Origin: Sphingomonas naasensis
GTDB taxonomy: Bacteria; Pseudomonadota; Alphaproteobacteria; Sphingomonadales; Sphingomonadaceae
Assembly (NCBI RefSeq): GCF_004792695.1
Contig: NZ_SRXU01000001.1
Location: forward strand, 124,001 to 188,000
Direction of reading: 5' to 3'
DNA length: 64,000 nucleotides
Shown one piece after another: positions 1 to 7,260 of the stretch. How positions within the stretch are numbered: position 1 is the stretch's first letter; each line of letters opens with the position of its first letter. Below the pieces are notes generated by a model that did not search any database, was not told where the DNA came from, and saw only the letters and a list, made by a program, of their open reading frames with translations. The position numbers and the translations under genes were made by a program.

Positions 1-223
1 GGCCGCGGCGCGCGCATTCGACCACTACGGGCTCAAGAAGGGCGAGGGCCTCCGCCTGTTTCTCGACGAGTCCGGCCTCGGCAACCATCCCGATTTGATC
101 CGCTTCGTCGCCGGCGTGGGCCGCGATCTGGCGGAAGGAAGCTTCGAACGCGGCGACGTGGCTGTCGTCCCGAAGGCCCCCGAGCAGAAGCTCTACGGGC
201 AAGAATTTCAGCCGAAGACGTAA
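1..223 (+). CDS. Phage capsid-assembly (scaffold-like) protein, C-terminal part
   Basis: Only the last 73 codons are in the window, open from base 2 to a TAA at 221-223. The visible C-terminus contains a segment reading SGLGNHPDLIRFVAGVGR, typical of the C-terminal region of phage scaffold or capsid-assembly proteins encoded just before the major capsid gene. Its position 15 bp upstream of the major capsid gene supports that role. The N-terminal part, which would settle whether this is a scaffold, a protease or a fusion, is outside the window. Confidence 0.6.
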   Translation, partial: AAARAFDHYGLKKGEGLRLFLDESGLGNHPDLIRFVAGVGRDLAEGSFERGDVAVVPKAPEQKLYGQEFQPKT

Positions 224-238
224 CGAAGGGAGCAGCAA

Positions 239-1273
239 ATGGCAGCACGCAATGGAGCCCTCGCCACGCTGATCGACGTCACCGCCACCTATGGCGAGGC
301 GGGCGAGGCGCAGGGCACGGTCGCGGAGATCCTCACCAAGGATAACCCGATCCTCGATGATATCAGCTGGAAGGAAGGCAACCTTCTGACCGGCGACCGC
401 ACGTGGGTTCGCACCGGTAAGCCGGGCGTTGCATGGCGTCGGTACAACCAGGGCGTGCCGCGTTCGAAGGGCACCGTCGGCTCGTTCGACGAGGCCGCGG
501 CGCAGCTGGCGGCGACGTCGCAGATGGACCGCAGCCTCGCGATCCTCGGCGGTAACCCTGCCAAGGCCCGCATGAACTTCGCCAAGCCGTTCTTCGATGC
601 GATGAACGAGGAGTTCGCCGAAACGCTGTTCTACGGCAATTCCTTCTATGAATCGAAGGAGTTCACCGGACTCGCGCCGCGCTACAACAGCCTGAGCGGC
701 CCGACGCAGGACTATATCCTCGACGCCGGCGGCTCGGGCACCGACAACCGCTCGGGCTGGCTGATCAATTGGGATCCGGAGACGATCACCGGAATCTATC
801 CCAAGGGCAGCAAGGCCGGCCTGCTCCACATGGATGCGACGACCAACCTGCGCGAAGGCCCGGACGGCTACCCGATTGGCGATCTGGTCGCCGACGAGAA
901 CGGCAACAACTATCTCGCCTTCTCGGACTATTTCCAGTGGGACAGCGGGCTCTCCGTGAAGGATCACCGTCACGCGGTCCGCGCGGCGAACATCGACTTC
1001 TCGGATCTCAAGGCGAACCGCTCGACAGGCGCCGACCTCGAGATGCTGATGGTCCAAATGGTCGAGCGCATTCAGGCGATCGGCCCGAACGCGGCCTTCT
1101 ACTTCCCGCGCACCATCACGGCCATGCTTCGCCAGCAAGCGCTCAGCGATGCCCGCACCGGCCGCTCAATGCTCGGCTTCGACACGATCGGGGGCCGCAA
1201 GGTCACCACGTTCGACGGCATCCCCATCCGCGCAGTCGACGCCCTGAACGTCGACGAAGCCCGCGTCGTCTAA
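239..1273 (+). CDS. Phage major capsid protein
   Basis: This 344-residue protein should form the icosahedral shell. It has the expected size. Its sequence, including LIDVTATYG near the start, NEEFAETLFYGNS about one third in and SLAILGGNPA, resembles podoviral major capsid proteins of the Bbp17 type. An AAGGGAGC ribosome site lies 7 bases before the ATG. It is followed by a Bbp16-type cement gene, the pair found in BPP-1-like phages. No internal stop or frameshift is seen. The assignment rests on family resemblance and gene order; no structure-based comparison was possible. Confidence 0.85.
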   Translation: MAARNGALATLIDVTATYGEAGEAQGTVAEILTKDNPILDDISWKEGNLLTGDRTWVRTGKPGVAWRRYNQGVPRSKGTVGSFDEAAAQLAATSQMDRSLAILGGNPAKARMNFAKPFFDAMNEEFAETLFYGNSFYESKEFTGLAPRYNSLSGPTQDYILDAGGSGTDNRSGWLINWDPETITGIYPKGSKAGLLHMDATTNLREGPDGYPIGDLVADENGNNYLAFSDYFQWDSGLSVKDHRHAVRAANIDFSDLKANRSTGADLEMLMVQMVERIQAIGPNAAFYFPRTITAMLRQQALSDARTGRSMLGFDTIGGRKVTTFDGIPIRAVDALNVDEARVV

Positions 1274-1287
1274 GGGAGACAGGAACG

Positions 1288-1740
1288 ATGAACACCGACA
1301 AGGAACTTCTCGCATCCGAGAAGCAGACCGTCACTTCGACGCCACTGGTGTCGACGGATTCGATCCTCATGAGCGGGCTCAGCGGGCAGAGCCGGTCGCG
1401 CAACCTTCGCGCCTTCGCGCAGGTCGAGACCAGCTTTACCGGCGGCACCGGCACGGCGCTGACCGTCGACCTGATCCAGGCCGACAACGCCGCGCTCACC
1501 ACCAACGTGACCGTCATCGGCACGTCGGGGGCGATCGCCAACGGCTCGTCGAACGTCAACGTCGCTGCCGGCAGGCGCCTGCTCGACATTCCGCTGCCCG
1601 AGGTGACGCAGGCCTATCTTGGCTTCCGCTACACCTCGGCGACCGGTGCTTACGGCGCCGGTGCGATCACCGCCGGCCTCGTCGTCGGGACCGAGACGCC
1701 GCAGGCGTCGCGCCCGAACGCCGAGAGCCACGGCTTCTAA
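1288..1740 (+). CDS. Bbp16-family capsid cement protein
   Basis: This 150-residue protein resembles Bbp16, which binds the outside of the capsid in BPP-1-like phages and stabilises it. The sequence fits a beta-rich cement fold: TALTVDLIQADNAAL, then a repeated threonine and valine pattern, and GAITAGLVVG near the end, preceded by YLGFRYTSATGAY. The ATG at 1288 is chosen because it follows a GGGAGA ribosome site, and the upstream extension in this frame is only an antisense-like shadow of the capsid gene. It lies 14 bp after the capsid gene, so the two are very likely co-transcribed. Confidence 0.8.
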   Translation: MNTDKELLASEKQTVTSTPLVSTDSILMSGLSGQSRSRNLRAFAQVETSFTGGTGTALTVDLIQADNAALTTNVTVIGTSGAIANGSSNVNVAAGRRLLDIPLPEVTQAYLGFRYTSATGAYGAGAITAGLVVGTETPQASRPNAESHGF

Positions 1741-1752
1741 GGGAACGCTGAC

Positions 1753-2340
1753 ATGGAAAAGATCGTCACCAAGAAGTCGTTCATCGGCGGCCGGCTCGTC
1801 TATCCGGGCGAGACCGTCGATGTCGACGCCAAGGGCGAGGCGCTGCCCGCAGCATCCACGCCCATCGGTCAGATGACCGTCGAGCAGCTGCGCGCCGCTC
1901 TCGCCAATCGGGAAGCCGAAGAAGCCGGGGACGGCGAGCCGCGTTTCGGTGCGAACGTCGCCGATGCGACCGAGGCCAACACCGGTGCCCAGCAGGCCGC
2001 CATGGCGCCGGTCGCGCCGGGCAACGGGCTGCGTCCCCAGACGCTTCCGCCCGGCACGGTCGAGCACAACAACACTTTCATCCGCCCCGCCCCCGCCGAT
2101 GCACCCGCGGCGGTCGAGGTGGTTGTCGGTCCGGCAGCCGAGGTCGGGGACGTGAGCCTGTTCGACGGCGACGGCGACGGCAAACCGGGCGGCTCGATGC
2201 CACAGGAGCCGGTCGCGCTGGGCGGCAAGAACAAGGCGCAGCTGCTCGAGATCGCCGCAGCGGAGAAGGTCGAGGTGGCCGAAGGCGCCACCAACGACGA
2301 GATCCGCGAAGCGATCGAGGCGAAGCGCAACGACGCCTGA
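1753..2340 (+). CDS. Phage head-region protein with C-terminal HeH/LEM-like helices
   Basis: This 195-residue acidic protein sits 12 bp after the cement gene, in the same transcription unit. The N-terminus (about 1-45) is a short basic-to-beta region. The middle (about 60-150) is low complexity, rich in Ala, Pro, Gly and Glu, and has a DGDGDG run. The C-terminus (about 158-193) reads KNKAQLLEIAAAEKVEV, then an acidic turn and an EIREAIEAKR helix, as in HeH or LEM-type helix-extended-loop-helix modules found in phage head proteins. The specific function is unknown. A terminator-like hairpin follows directly. Confidence 0.65.
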   Translation: MEKIVTKKSFIGGRLVYPGETVDVDAKGEALPAASTPIGQMTVEQLRAALANREAEEAGDGEPRFGANVADATEANTGAQQAAMAPVAPGNGLRPQTLPPGTVEHNNTFIRPAPADAPAAVEVVVGPAAEVGDVSLFDGDGDGKPGGSMPQEPVALGGKNKAQLLEIAAAEKVEVAEGATNDEIREAIEAKRNDA

Positions 2341-2363
2341 TCGCTGCTATCGACGATTGTTGG

Positions 2364-2390
2364 ACGGGGCGGCTTCGGTCGCCCCGTTTC
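2364..2390 (+). terminator. Rho-independent terminator after the capsid module
   Basis: An 8-bp perfect stem, ACGGGGCG paired with CGCCCCGT, closes over a GC-TTCG-GT loop and is followed by TTTCGTTT. It begins 24 bp after the stop of the head-region gene and separates the capsid genes from the tail fibre gene. Confidence 0.7.
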
Positions 2391-2448
2391 GTTTGGGCAC
2401 CCTGTGCGTCGGCGCACTCCATCGCTGCGGCCGCGCTAGTTCGAAGCG

Positions 2449-3639
2449 ATGGGCGGTCCGCTAACCAGAGGTCAGGGCAACAGCCGATATCAAACGGCGG
2501 AGGCGCGCGGCGCGGAGAGGCGCGGCCAGACCATCCCCTATGACGTGAACGGCGCGCCGAGTGGCGGCACCGCCGACGACGCTGCGACCTTGCAGGGGCA
2601 GGACGGGACTTTCTACCGGTCACGCGGCAATCACACCGGGGCGCAGCTTTCCGCCACCATTTCGGACCTGGCGGAAGCCGTGCAGGATCTGGTCGGCGCA
2701 ATGGTCGCCGCCGGCGCCGGCATTTCGGTCAGCTACAACGATGGCGCGGGGACGCTCACCGTCTCGCTCAATGCTGGAATATCCGACATCAGCGGCTTGG
2801 CTGCGGCGCTCGCCCTCAAGGCGCCGCTCGCGTCTCCGGCGCTGACCGGCACGCCCACAGCGCCAACGGCCGCGCCGGGCACGAACTCGACGCAGCTCGC
2901 GACAACGGCTTTCGTCGCCGCGCTGGTCTCGCTCGCCACGACCGGGCTGATCGATCTCAAGGGCGACATCGATTGCTCGGCCAACCCCAACTATCCCGCG
3001 GCGTCGAAGGGTGACGCCTATGTGGTGTCGGTCGCCGGGAAGATCGGTGGCGCGTCGGGAATCAGCGTCGATGTCGGCGATACCGTGATCGCCAAGGCCG
3101 ACAACGTCGGCGGAACGCAGGCGGCCGTGGGGACGTCGTGGTGGGCGCAGGAGCATAATCTCGCCGGGGCGCTGCTATCGGCCAACAACCTATCCGATGT
3201 CACCAGCGCCGCGACGGCGCGCGGTAATCTCGGTCTCGGCACGATGGCAACGCAGAATGCGAATGGCGTTGCGATCACCGGGGGCACTTTTTCCGGGCTC
3301 ACCTCGGGGTCGGTGGGGGCGTTCAATTTCACCGCCGGCAATGTTTGCGATTGGGGCTCGACCTTCTCGAATGGCCGTATCACCTGGGGCGCCGGCTACG
3401 CCGCGATCCAGTCGCTCGGTTCCAACACGCTGCGCCTCGGCGTGCCCGCGCTGACCACAGCGTTGGTTTTCGACACTACCGGCGGCGCAACCTTTGGTGC
3501 CGCGGTCGACGTTCAGGGCTCGCTGCGCTGCGACTCCCTCCGCATCGATCAGACGCCGGTCGCCGGGACGTTCACGCCGACCCACACAGCAACGATCAAC
3601 TTAAACGGCACGAACTATCGGGTCGCGGTCGCGGTGTAG
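2449..3639 (+). CDS. Phage tail fibre protein
   Basis: This 396-residue protein has the composition and motifs of tail fibres: long Ala, Gly, Thr and Ser-rich beta stretches, the repeat-like segment ALTGTPTAPTAAPGTNSTQL followed by ATTAFV (around residues 127-155), and NNLSDVTSAATARGNLGLG (around 248-266), both recurrent in collar and fibre proteins. It lies between the capsid and tail tubular modules. The start is the ATG at 2449; no strong ribosome site is visible before it. The receptor-binding end cannot be assigned. A different minor structural role is possible but less likely. Confidence 0.75.
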   Translation: MGGPLTRGQGNSRYQTAEARGAERRGQTIPYDVNGAPSGGTADDAATLQGQDGTFYRSRGNHTGAQLSATISDLAEAVQDLVGAMVAAGAGISVSYNDGAGTLTVSLNAGISDISGLAAALALKAPLASPALTGTPTAPTAAPGTNSTQLATTAFVAALVSLATTGLIDLKGDIDCSANPNYPAASKGDAYVVSVAGKIGGASGISVDVGDTVIAKADNVGGTQAAVGTSWWAQEHNLAGALLSANNLSDVTSAATARGNLGLGTMATQNANGVAITGGTFSGLTSGSVGAFNFTAGNVCDWGSTFSNGRITWGAGYAAIQSLGSNTLRLGVPALTTALVFDTTGGATFGAAVDVQGSLRCDSLRIDQTPVAGTFTPTHTATINLNGTNYRVAVAV

Positions 3640-3690
3640 TGCCTGTGCATCATCGCCCCTCATCGCGGCGGCATCGTTAGACCGGACGCC

Positions 3691-4329
3691 ATGGCCCTCT
3701 CCCGCCTTCAGATCTGGAACATGGCGATCGGTGAGCTTCCGTCGGCCCGCATCGATACGATCGACGAGACGAGCATCGAGGCCGAGGCGTGCCGGGATCA
3801 ATACCAGCCCGCGCTCGAACTCCTCCTCGACGATCACGCCTACGATTTCGCGAATGTGCGCACCACCCTTGCCTTGGTCACCAACGACCGCGCGCAGGAA
3901 TGGGATTACGCCTACGACCTGCCGACCAATCTGGCGAAGCCGAGCCATATTCTGCCCGTATCTGCGGCGGACGTGTCCACCTTCCGCGCGTTCAGCTGGT
4001 TCGGGGCGATGCGCGGCTTCGAGACGATGGTGCCCTACCGTATCGAGGGCGGCCGCCTTTACACCAACCAGGACGGCGCGATCCTCGACCACACCACGAC
4101 TACCCCGTCGGAGGCGAGCTTCACGCCGAAGTTCGCCCGCGCCCTCGCGCTGGAGCTCGCCACCCGCATCGTCATGCCGGTGAAGAAGGATCGCGCCCGC
4201 CAGCTCGAGTTGATCCGCATGGCGGAGATCGCCCGCGAACGCGCCAAGGCCGACGACATGAACCGCGACCGCGAGACGGTGCGCGATTTCGTCCCCGAGG
4301 TTCAGCTGGCGCGTCTGGGGCTGATCTGA
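3691..4329 (+). CDS. Tail tubular protein A-like head-tail adaptor
   Basis: This 212-residue protein matches the size and pattern of tail tubular protein A and gp4/gp11-type adaptors. It begins LSRLQIWNMAIGELPSARI, has an early acidic helix with CRDQYQPALELLLDDHAYDFA, and a central WDYAYDLPTNLAKPSHIL segment characteristic of the family. In podoviruses this protein forms the ring between portal and nozzle. Its stop codon overlaps the next ATG (TGATG at 4327-4331), so translation of tail tubular protein B is coupled to it. Confidence 0.8.
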   Translation: MALSRLQIWNMAIGELPSARIDTIDETSIEAEACRDQYQPALELLLDDHAYDFANVRTTLALVTNDRAQEWDYAYDLPTNLAKPSHILPVSAADVSTFRAFSWFGAMRGFETMVPYRIEGGRLYTNQDGAILDHTTTTPSEASFTPKFARALALELATRIVMPVKKDRARQLELIRMAEIARERAKADDMNRDRETVRDFVPEVQLARLGLI

Positions 4330-5315
4330 TGTCCGGGCCGCGCGCGGGGCAGTTCAACTTCTCCAAGGGCATCCTGTCGAAGGAACTCTGGGGCCGCCAC
4401 GACATCGCGCCGTACAGCGCTGGCGTCCGCGAGGCGAAGAATGTCCTGATCCTCAAATATGGCGGCCTGACCAAGCGCCCGGGCTCGCGGCTCGTCTATG
4501 AGGTCCGCGACGGGGCGAAGCGGATCATCCCGTTCGAGGGGGCCTATGAAGCGTCCTATGCGATGCTGCTTGGTCAGGGGAACATGCGGCTCGCGGCTCT
4601 TGGCGGCATGGTGCTCGAGCAGGCTTTGACCGTCGAGGCGGCGACCAACGCCAACCCGGTGGTGATCACCGCCAGCTTCCACGGCCTGTCCGACGGTGAC
4701 GAGGTGTTTTTCCGCGACGTCGCCGGCATGATCGAGTTGAACGGGCGCGTCCTGACGGTGACTGTGATCGACGACGATCACTTCTCCGTTGCGGTGGACG
4801 GGAGGCAATTCGGCGTGTTCACCGGGGATGCCGGCGGCATCATCCGTACCGAGGCACCCGAGCCCCCTGCACCGCCCCCCGTGGTGCCCGATCCGGTCGC
4901 CCCCCCGCCCGATCCGGATGTCGGCGGCGTTGGCGATGGCGGCCTTGGGGGTGGTCTTTATTGCGTCGCTGCGGACACGATGATCCTGATGGCGGACGGC
5001 ACGGAGAAGTCCGCGCGGCGCGTCGTTGTCGGCGAGCTCGTCCGCACCCGACATGCAGTGACGCTCGAATGGGGAGATTACCGGGTCGTTGCGGCCGCAC
5101 GGGTAAAGCGAGCCGTCTGGAGCGCCGAAATCGACGGCCGGGTTATCCGCGCGTCGAAGGGTCACCGGCTCTGGATCGACGGCGCGTGGCGGAAGATCGA
5201 GACGCTTGGCGCCCGCGACGGCGTCGACGAGGTGGTCAGGATCAGCATCGCTGGCGCCCAGACCTATGTTTCGAACGGCGTCCTTTCCCACAACCTCAAG
5301 CCGGAAGCGCCCTGA
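4329..5315 (+). CDS. Tail tubular protein B N-terminal part with FCCH-like domain, fused to a Hint domain
   Basis: This 328-residue chimera has four parts. Residues 1 to about 95 are the N-terminus of tail tubular protein B, the nozzle protein (FNFSKGILSKELWGR, VLILKYGGLTKRPGS). Residues about 100-175 resemble the E1-FCCH-like insertion common in these proteins. Residues about 178-210 are a proline then glycine linker. Residues 212-322 are a compact Hint domain: Cys212 begins CVAADTMILMADGT, the block B equivalent reads SKGHRLW, and it ends YVSNGVLSHN. After His321-Asn322 only six residues remain before the stop. The residue after Asn is Leu, so classical intein splicing is not expected; N-terminal cleavage or transfer is possible. 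Full-length nozzle proteins are more than twice as long. Confidence 0.8.
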   Translation: MSGPRAGQFNFSKGILSKELWGRHDIAPYSAGVREAKNVLILKYGGLTKRPGSRLVYEVRDGAKRIIPFEGAYEASYAMLLGQGNMRLAALGGMVLEQALTVEAATNANPVVITASFHGLSDGDEVFFRDVAGMIELNGRVLTVTVIDDDHFSVAVDGRQFGVFTGDAGGIIRTEAPEPPAPPPVVPDPVAPPPDPDVGGVGDGGLGGGLYCVAADTMILMADGTEKSARRVVVGELVRTRHAVTLEWGDYRVVAAARVKRAVWSAEIDGRVIRASKGHRLWIDGAWRKIETLGARDGVDEVVRISIAGAQTYVSNGVLSHNLKPEAP

Positions 5316-5422
5316 TGAGCGTTGCACGCATCTACAAGGTCGGCTCGCCCTACAACGCCGTCGAGCTCCGCGAGATCGACTATGCGAGACCGATGGAACG
5401 GTCGAGGACGTCTGTGCCGTGA
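5315..5422 (+). pseudogene. Fragment of tail tubular protein B between the Hint domain and the deletion
   Basis: A 35-residue reading frame starts at an ATG overlapping the preceding stop (TGATG). Its first 24 residues, with RIYKVGSPYNAVELREIDYA, are the segment that normally follows the FCCH-like domain directly in tail tubular protein B. After DYA the sequence loses similarity and stops at TGA 5420-5422. The stop overlaps a GTG start in another frame. I read this as the left edge of an internal deletion that removed the middle of the nozzle gene and shifted the frame. A functional peptide is unlikely, though translation through it could feed the next gene. Confidence 0.6.
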
Positions 5423-7260
5423 AAGAGGGCGGCGAGACCCGCGTCTATCTGCTCGTCCTGCGCACGATCAACGGGGTCGAGCGGCGATTCCTCGAGCGCC
5501 TTTCGAGCGCCACATGGGATCAGGTCGAGGACAGCTGCTATCTGGACTGCGCGGTGACCTTCCGCCCGGAGAGCCCGACCAGCCAGTTCGGCGCGACCGG
5601 CGATGGGACGACGGTCGACACGCAGGCGATCAACCGGGCGATCGCTGCCTGCTCTAGCGGGGACACCCTGTATTTCCCGCCGGGGATCTATCTCGTCGAC
5701 AACTCCGAGATCATCGTCTCCAGCCACGGGGACACCTCGCTCCGGCCTCTGCCTGACGGTGTGAACATCTTCATGGAAGGGGGAGCTTGGGCGAAGCGAG
5801 CGCCGGCCGCGAACGACGTCATCTTTTTCACCTGCGACGGCAACAACACGCTGCAGGTTAACGTGGATGGAGACGAGTTCCCGGGATCCATGACCGGCGC
5901 ATGGCCTGCCGGCTCGTCTACCTTCGGCGTCTTCGCACGGACTGCAGACGGCGTGCGCGTCGTGCAGTCGCGCTTCAAGAACATCAAGGGCTATGGAATC
6001 CAGATGCGCGGCGGGTCGCGGTGGGTTGTCTCGGGCTGCGATTTCTACCGTATCGGGCTCAGCGGCGCCCTGTTCCAGAACCTCGCCCCGGTGCGGCACT
6101 GCATCGTCAGCAATTGCACCTTCGAGGACATGGGCGACACGGCCGCAGCCTTCTCCCCGATGGCTGATGAAACTTCGGATATTTCCCTGAACATCATCAC
6201 CGGCTGCACGGCGCGGAACACCAATTATCGCACGGCCGGCTTCGCCTTCGATTTCGAGGGTGGGTACTATACCGGCACCTATCACCACAATTTGATTATC
6301 GGCTGCACTGTCGAGCAGACCCAGGGCGATGCCGTTGCCCAAGGCGGGGTGACGATCAATCTGCTCAACGAGAGCTCGGCGATCATCGGTTGCGTGTGCA
6401 AAGGGCGCACCACCGGCGCCCTCACGAGCGATGTCGGTATTTCGGTCCCGGGGACGACCGGCATCCTTGTCGAAGGCAATCTTGTCGAGAATTTCCGCGG
6501 CGGGGGCGTCTATGCTGACGGCGCCGCTACTCCCACGATCAACGCCAATCGGATCAAGAATTGCGGTGAGGGATCGAGCCCGCTCTACAGCACGATCCTG
6601 CTTGCCTATCTCTTTGGCTCGACGGGCGCTGTGGTCACTGGCAACTCGATCGAATGCGACACCGCGTACACCTATGGCGGCAACGGTGGCGCCGCAATCT
6701 TTGCCCGGCGCTTCAATGCGAACAACGTCACTGATCTGGTAATTCAGTCCAACCGCATCCGTAACCCGATCGGCTTCGGGATCGAGGTCTTCGGTTTCTC
6801 CGGCGGCAGCAGCTATACCGGCAGGGTCACGATCAAGAACAACGTGATTGCCGGAGACGGGTCATCTACCGTTTTCCTGAACAACCCGATCTTTGCGAAT
6901 TACGTCGTAGGGCTCTGCATCAAGGACAACGAGGTTCACGAAACCAAATACGGGTTCGACCTGACAGGCTCGACCAACATTCAGGTCGTTGGCAACACGA
7001 TCGAGAACCTGACGACCTCCCCGACCATCGCCGCGGGCATCAATCTCACCAGCACCGACAAGGCGACGGTGGAGAAAAACAAGCTGAATGCGACATTCAC
7101 GTCCAAATTGGTCACGACGAGCGCAACGAATCTAGTGGTTGGCGAGAACTCCGGCATTGCGCTCACCAACGCCGTTGACGACGCGGCGGCGGCGGCCGCC
7201 GGCGTCACCATTGGTAGCAAGTACCGCAACGGCTCCGTGATCATGCAGAGGATCGCTTGA
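5419..7260 (+). CDS. Tail tubular B C-terminal remnant fused to beta-helix tailspike
   Basis: From the GTG at 5419 this frame encodes 613 residues. Residues 1 to about 45 (YLLVLRTINGVERRFLERL, then a DQVEDSCYLDCAVTF stretch) match the C-terminal region of tail tubular protein B. From about residue 50 it becomes a tailspike: FGATGDGTTVDTQAINRAI and TLYFPPGIYLVDN are the standard opening of pectate-lyase-like right-handed beta helices, followed by many N-rich coils to the end. Such spikes bind or degrade surface polysaccharide. The GTG overlaps the stop of the preceding fragment (GTGA) and has GAGG about 11 bases upstream. The last 129 bases overlap the convergent gene on the other strand. Whether the protein still assembles on a virion is doubtful. 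Confidence 0.7.
   Translation: MKEGGETRVYLLVLRTINGVERRFLERLSSATWDQVEDSCYLDCAVTFRPESPTSQFGATGDGTTVDTQAINRAIAACSSGDTLYFPPGIYLVDNSEIIVSSHGDTSLRPLPDGVNIFMEGGAWAKRAPAANDVIFFTCDGNNTLQVNVDGDEFPGSMTGAWPAGSSTFGVFARTADGVRVVQSRFKNIKGYGIQMRGGSRWVVSGCDFYRIGLSGALFQNLAPVRHCIVSNCTFEDMGDTAAAFSPMADETSDISLNIITGCTARNTNYRTAGFAFDFEGGYYTGTYHHNLIIGCTVEQTQGDAVAQGGVTINLLNESSAIIGCVCKGRTTGALTSDVGISVPGTTGILVEGNLVENFRGGGVYADGAATPTINANRIKNCGEGSSPLYSTILLAYLFGSTGAVVTGNSIECDTAYTYGGNGGAAIFARRFNANNVTDLVIQSNRIRNPIGFGIEVFGFSGGSSYTGRVTIKNNVIAGDGSSTVFLNNPIFANYVVGLCIKDNEVHETKYGFDLTGSTNIQVVGNTIENLTTSPTIAAGINLTSTDKATVEKNKLNATFTSKLVTTSATNLVVGENSGIALTNAVDDAAAAAAGVTIGSKYRNGSVIMQRIA

Noticed and set aside
4962..5422. A splicing intein joining the nozzle protein across the Hint domain
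   Set aside because: The residue after the terminal His-Asn is Leu, a stop follows six codons later, and the following nozzle segment is in another frame.
5313..5422. Programmed ribosomal frameshift restoring a full nozzle protein
   Set aside because: Even with frameshifts the middle of the protein is absent, so deletion is the better explanation. No slippery sequence was noted.
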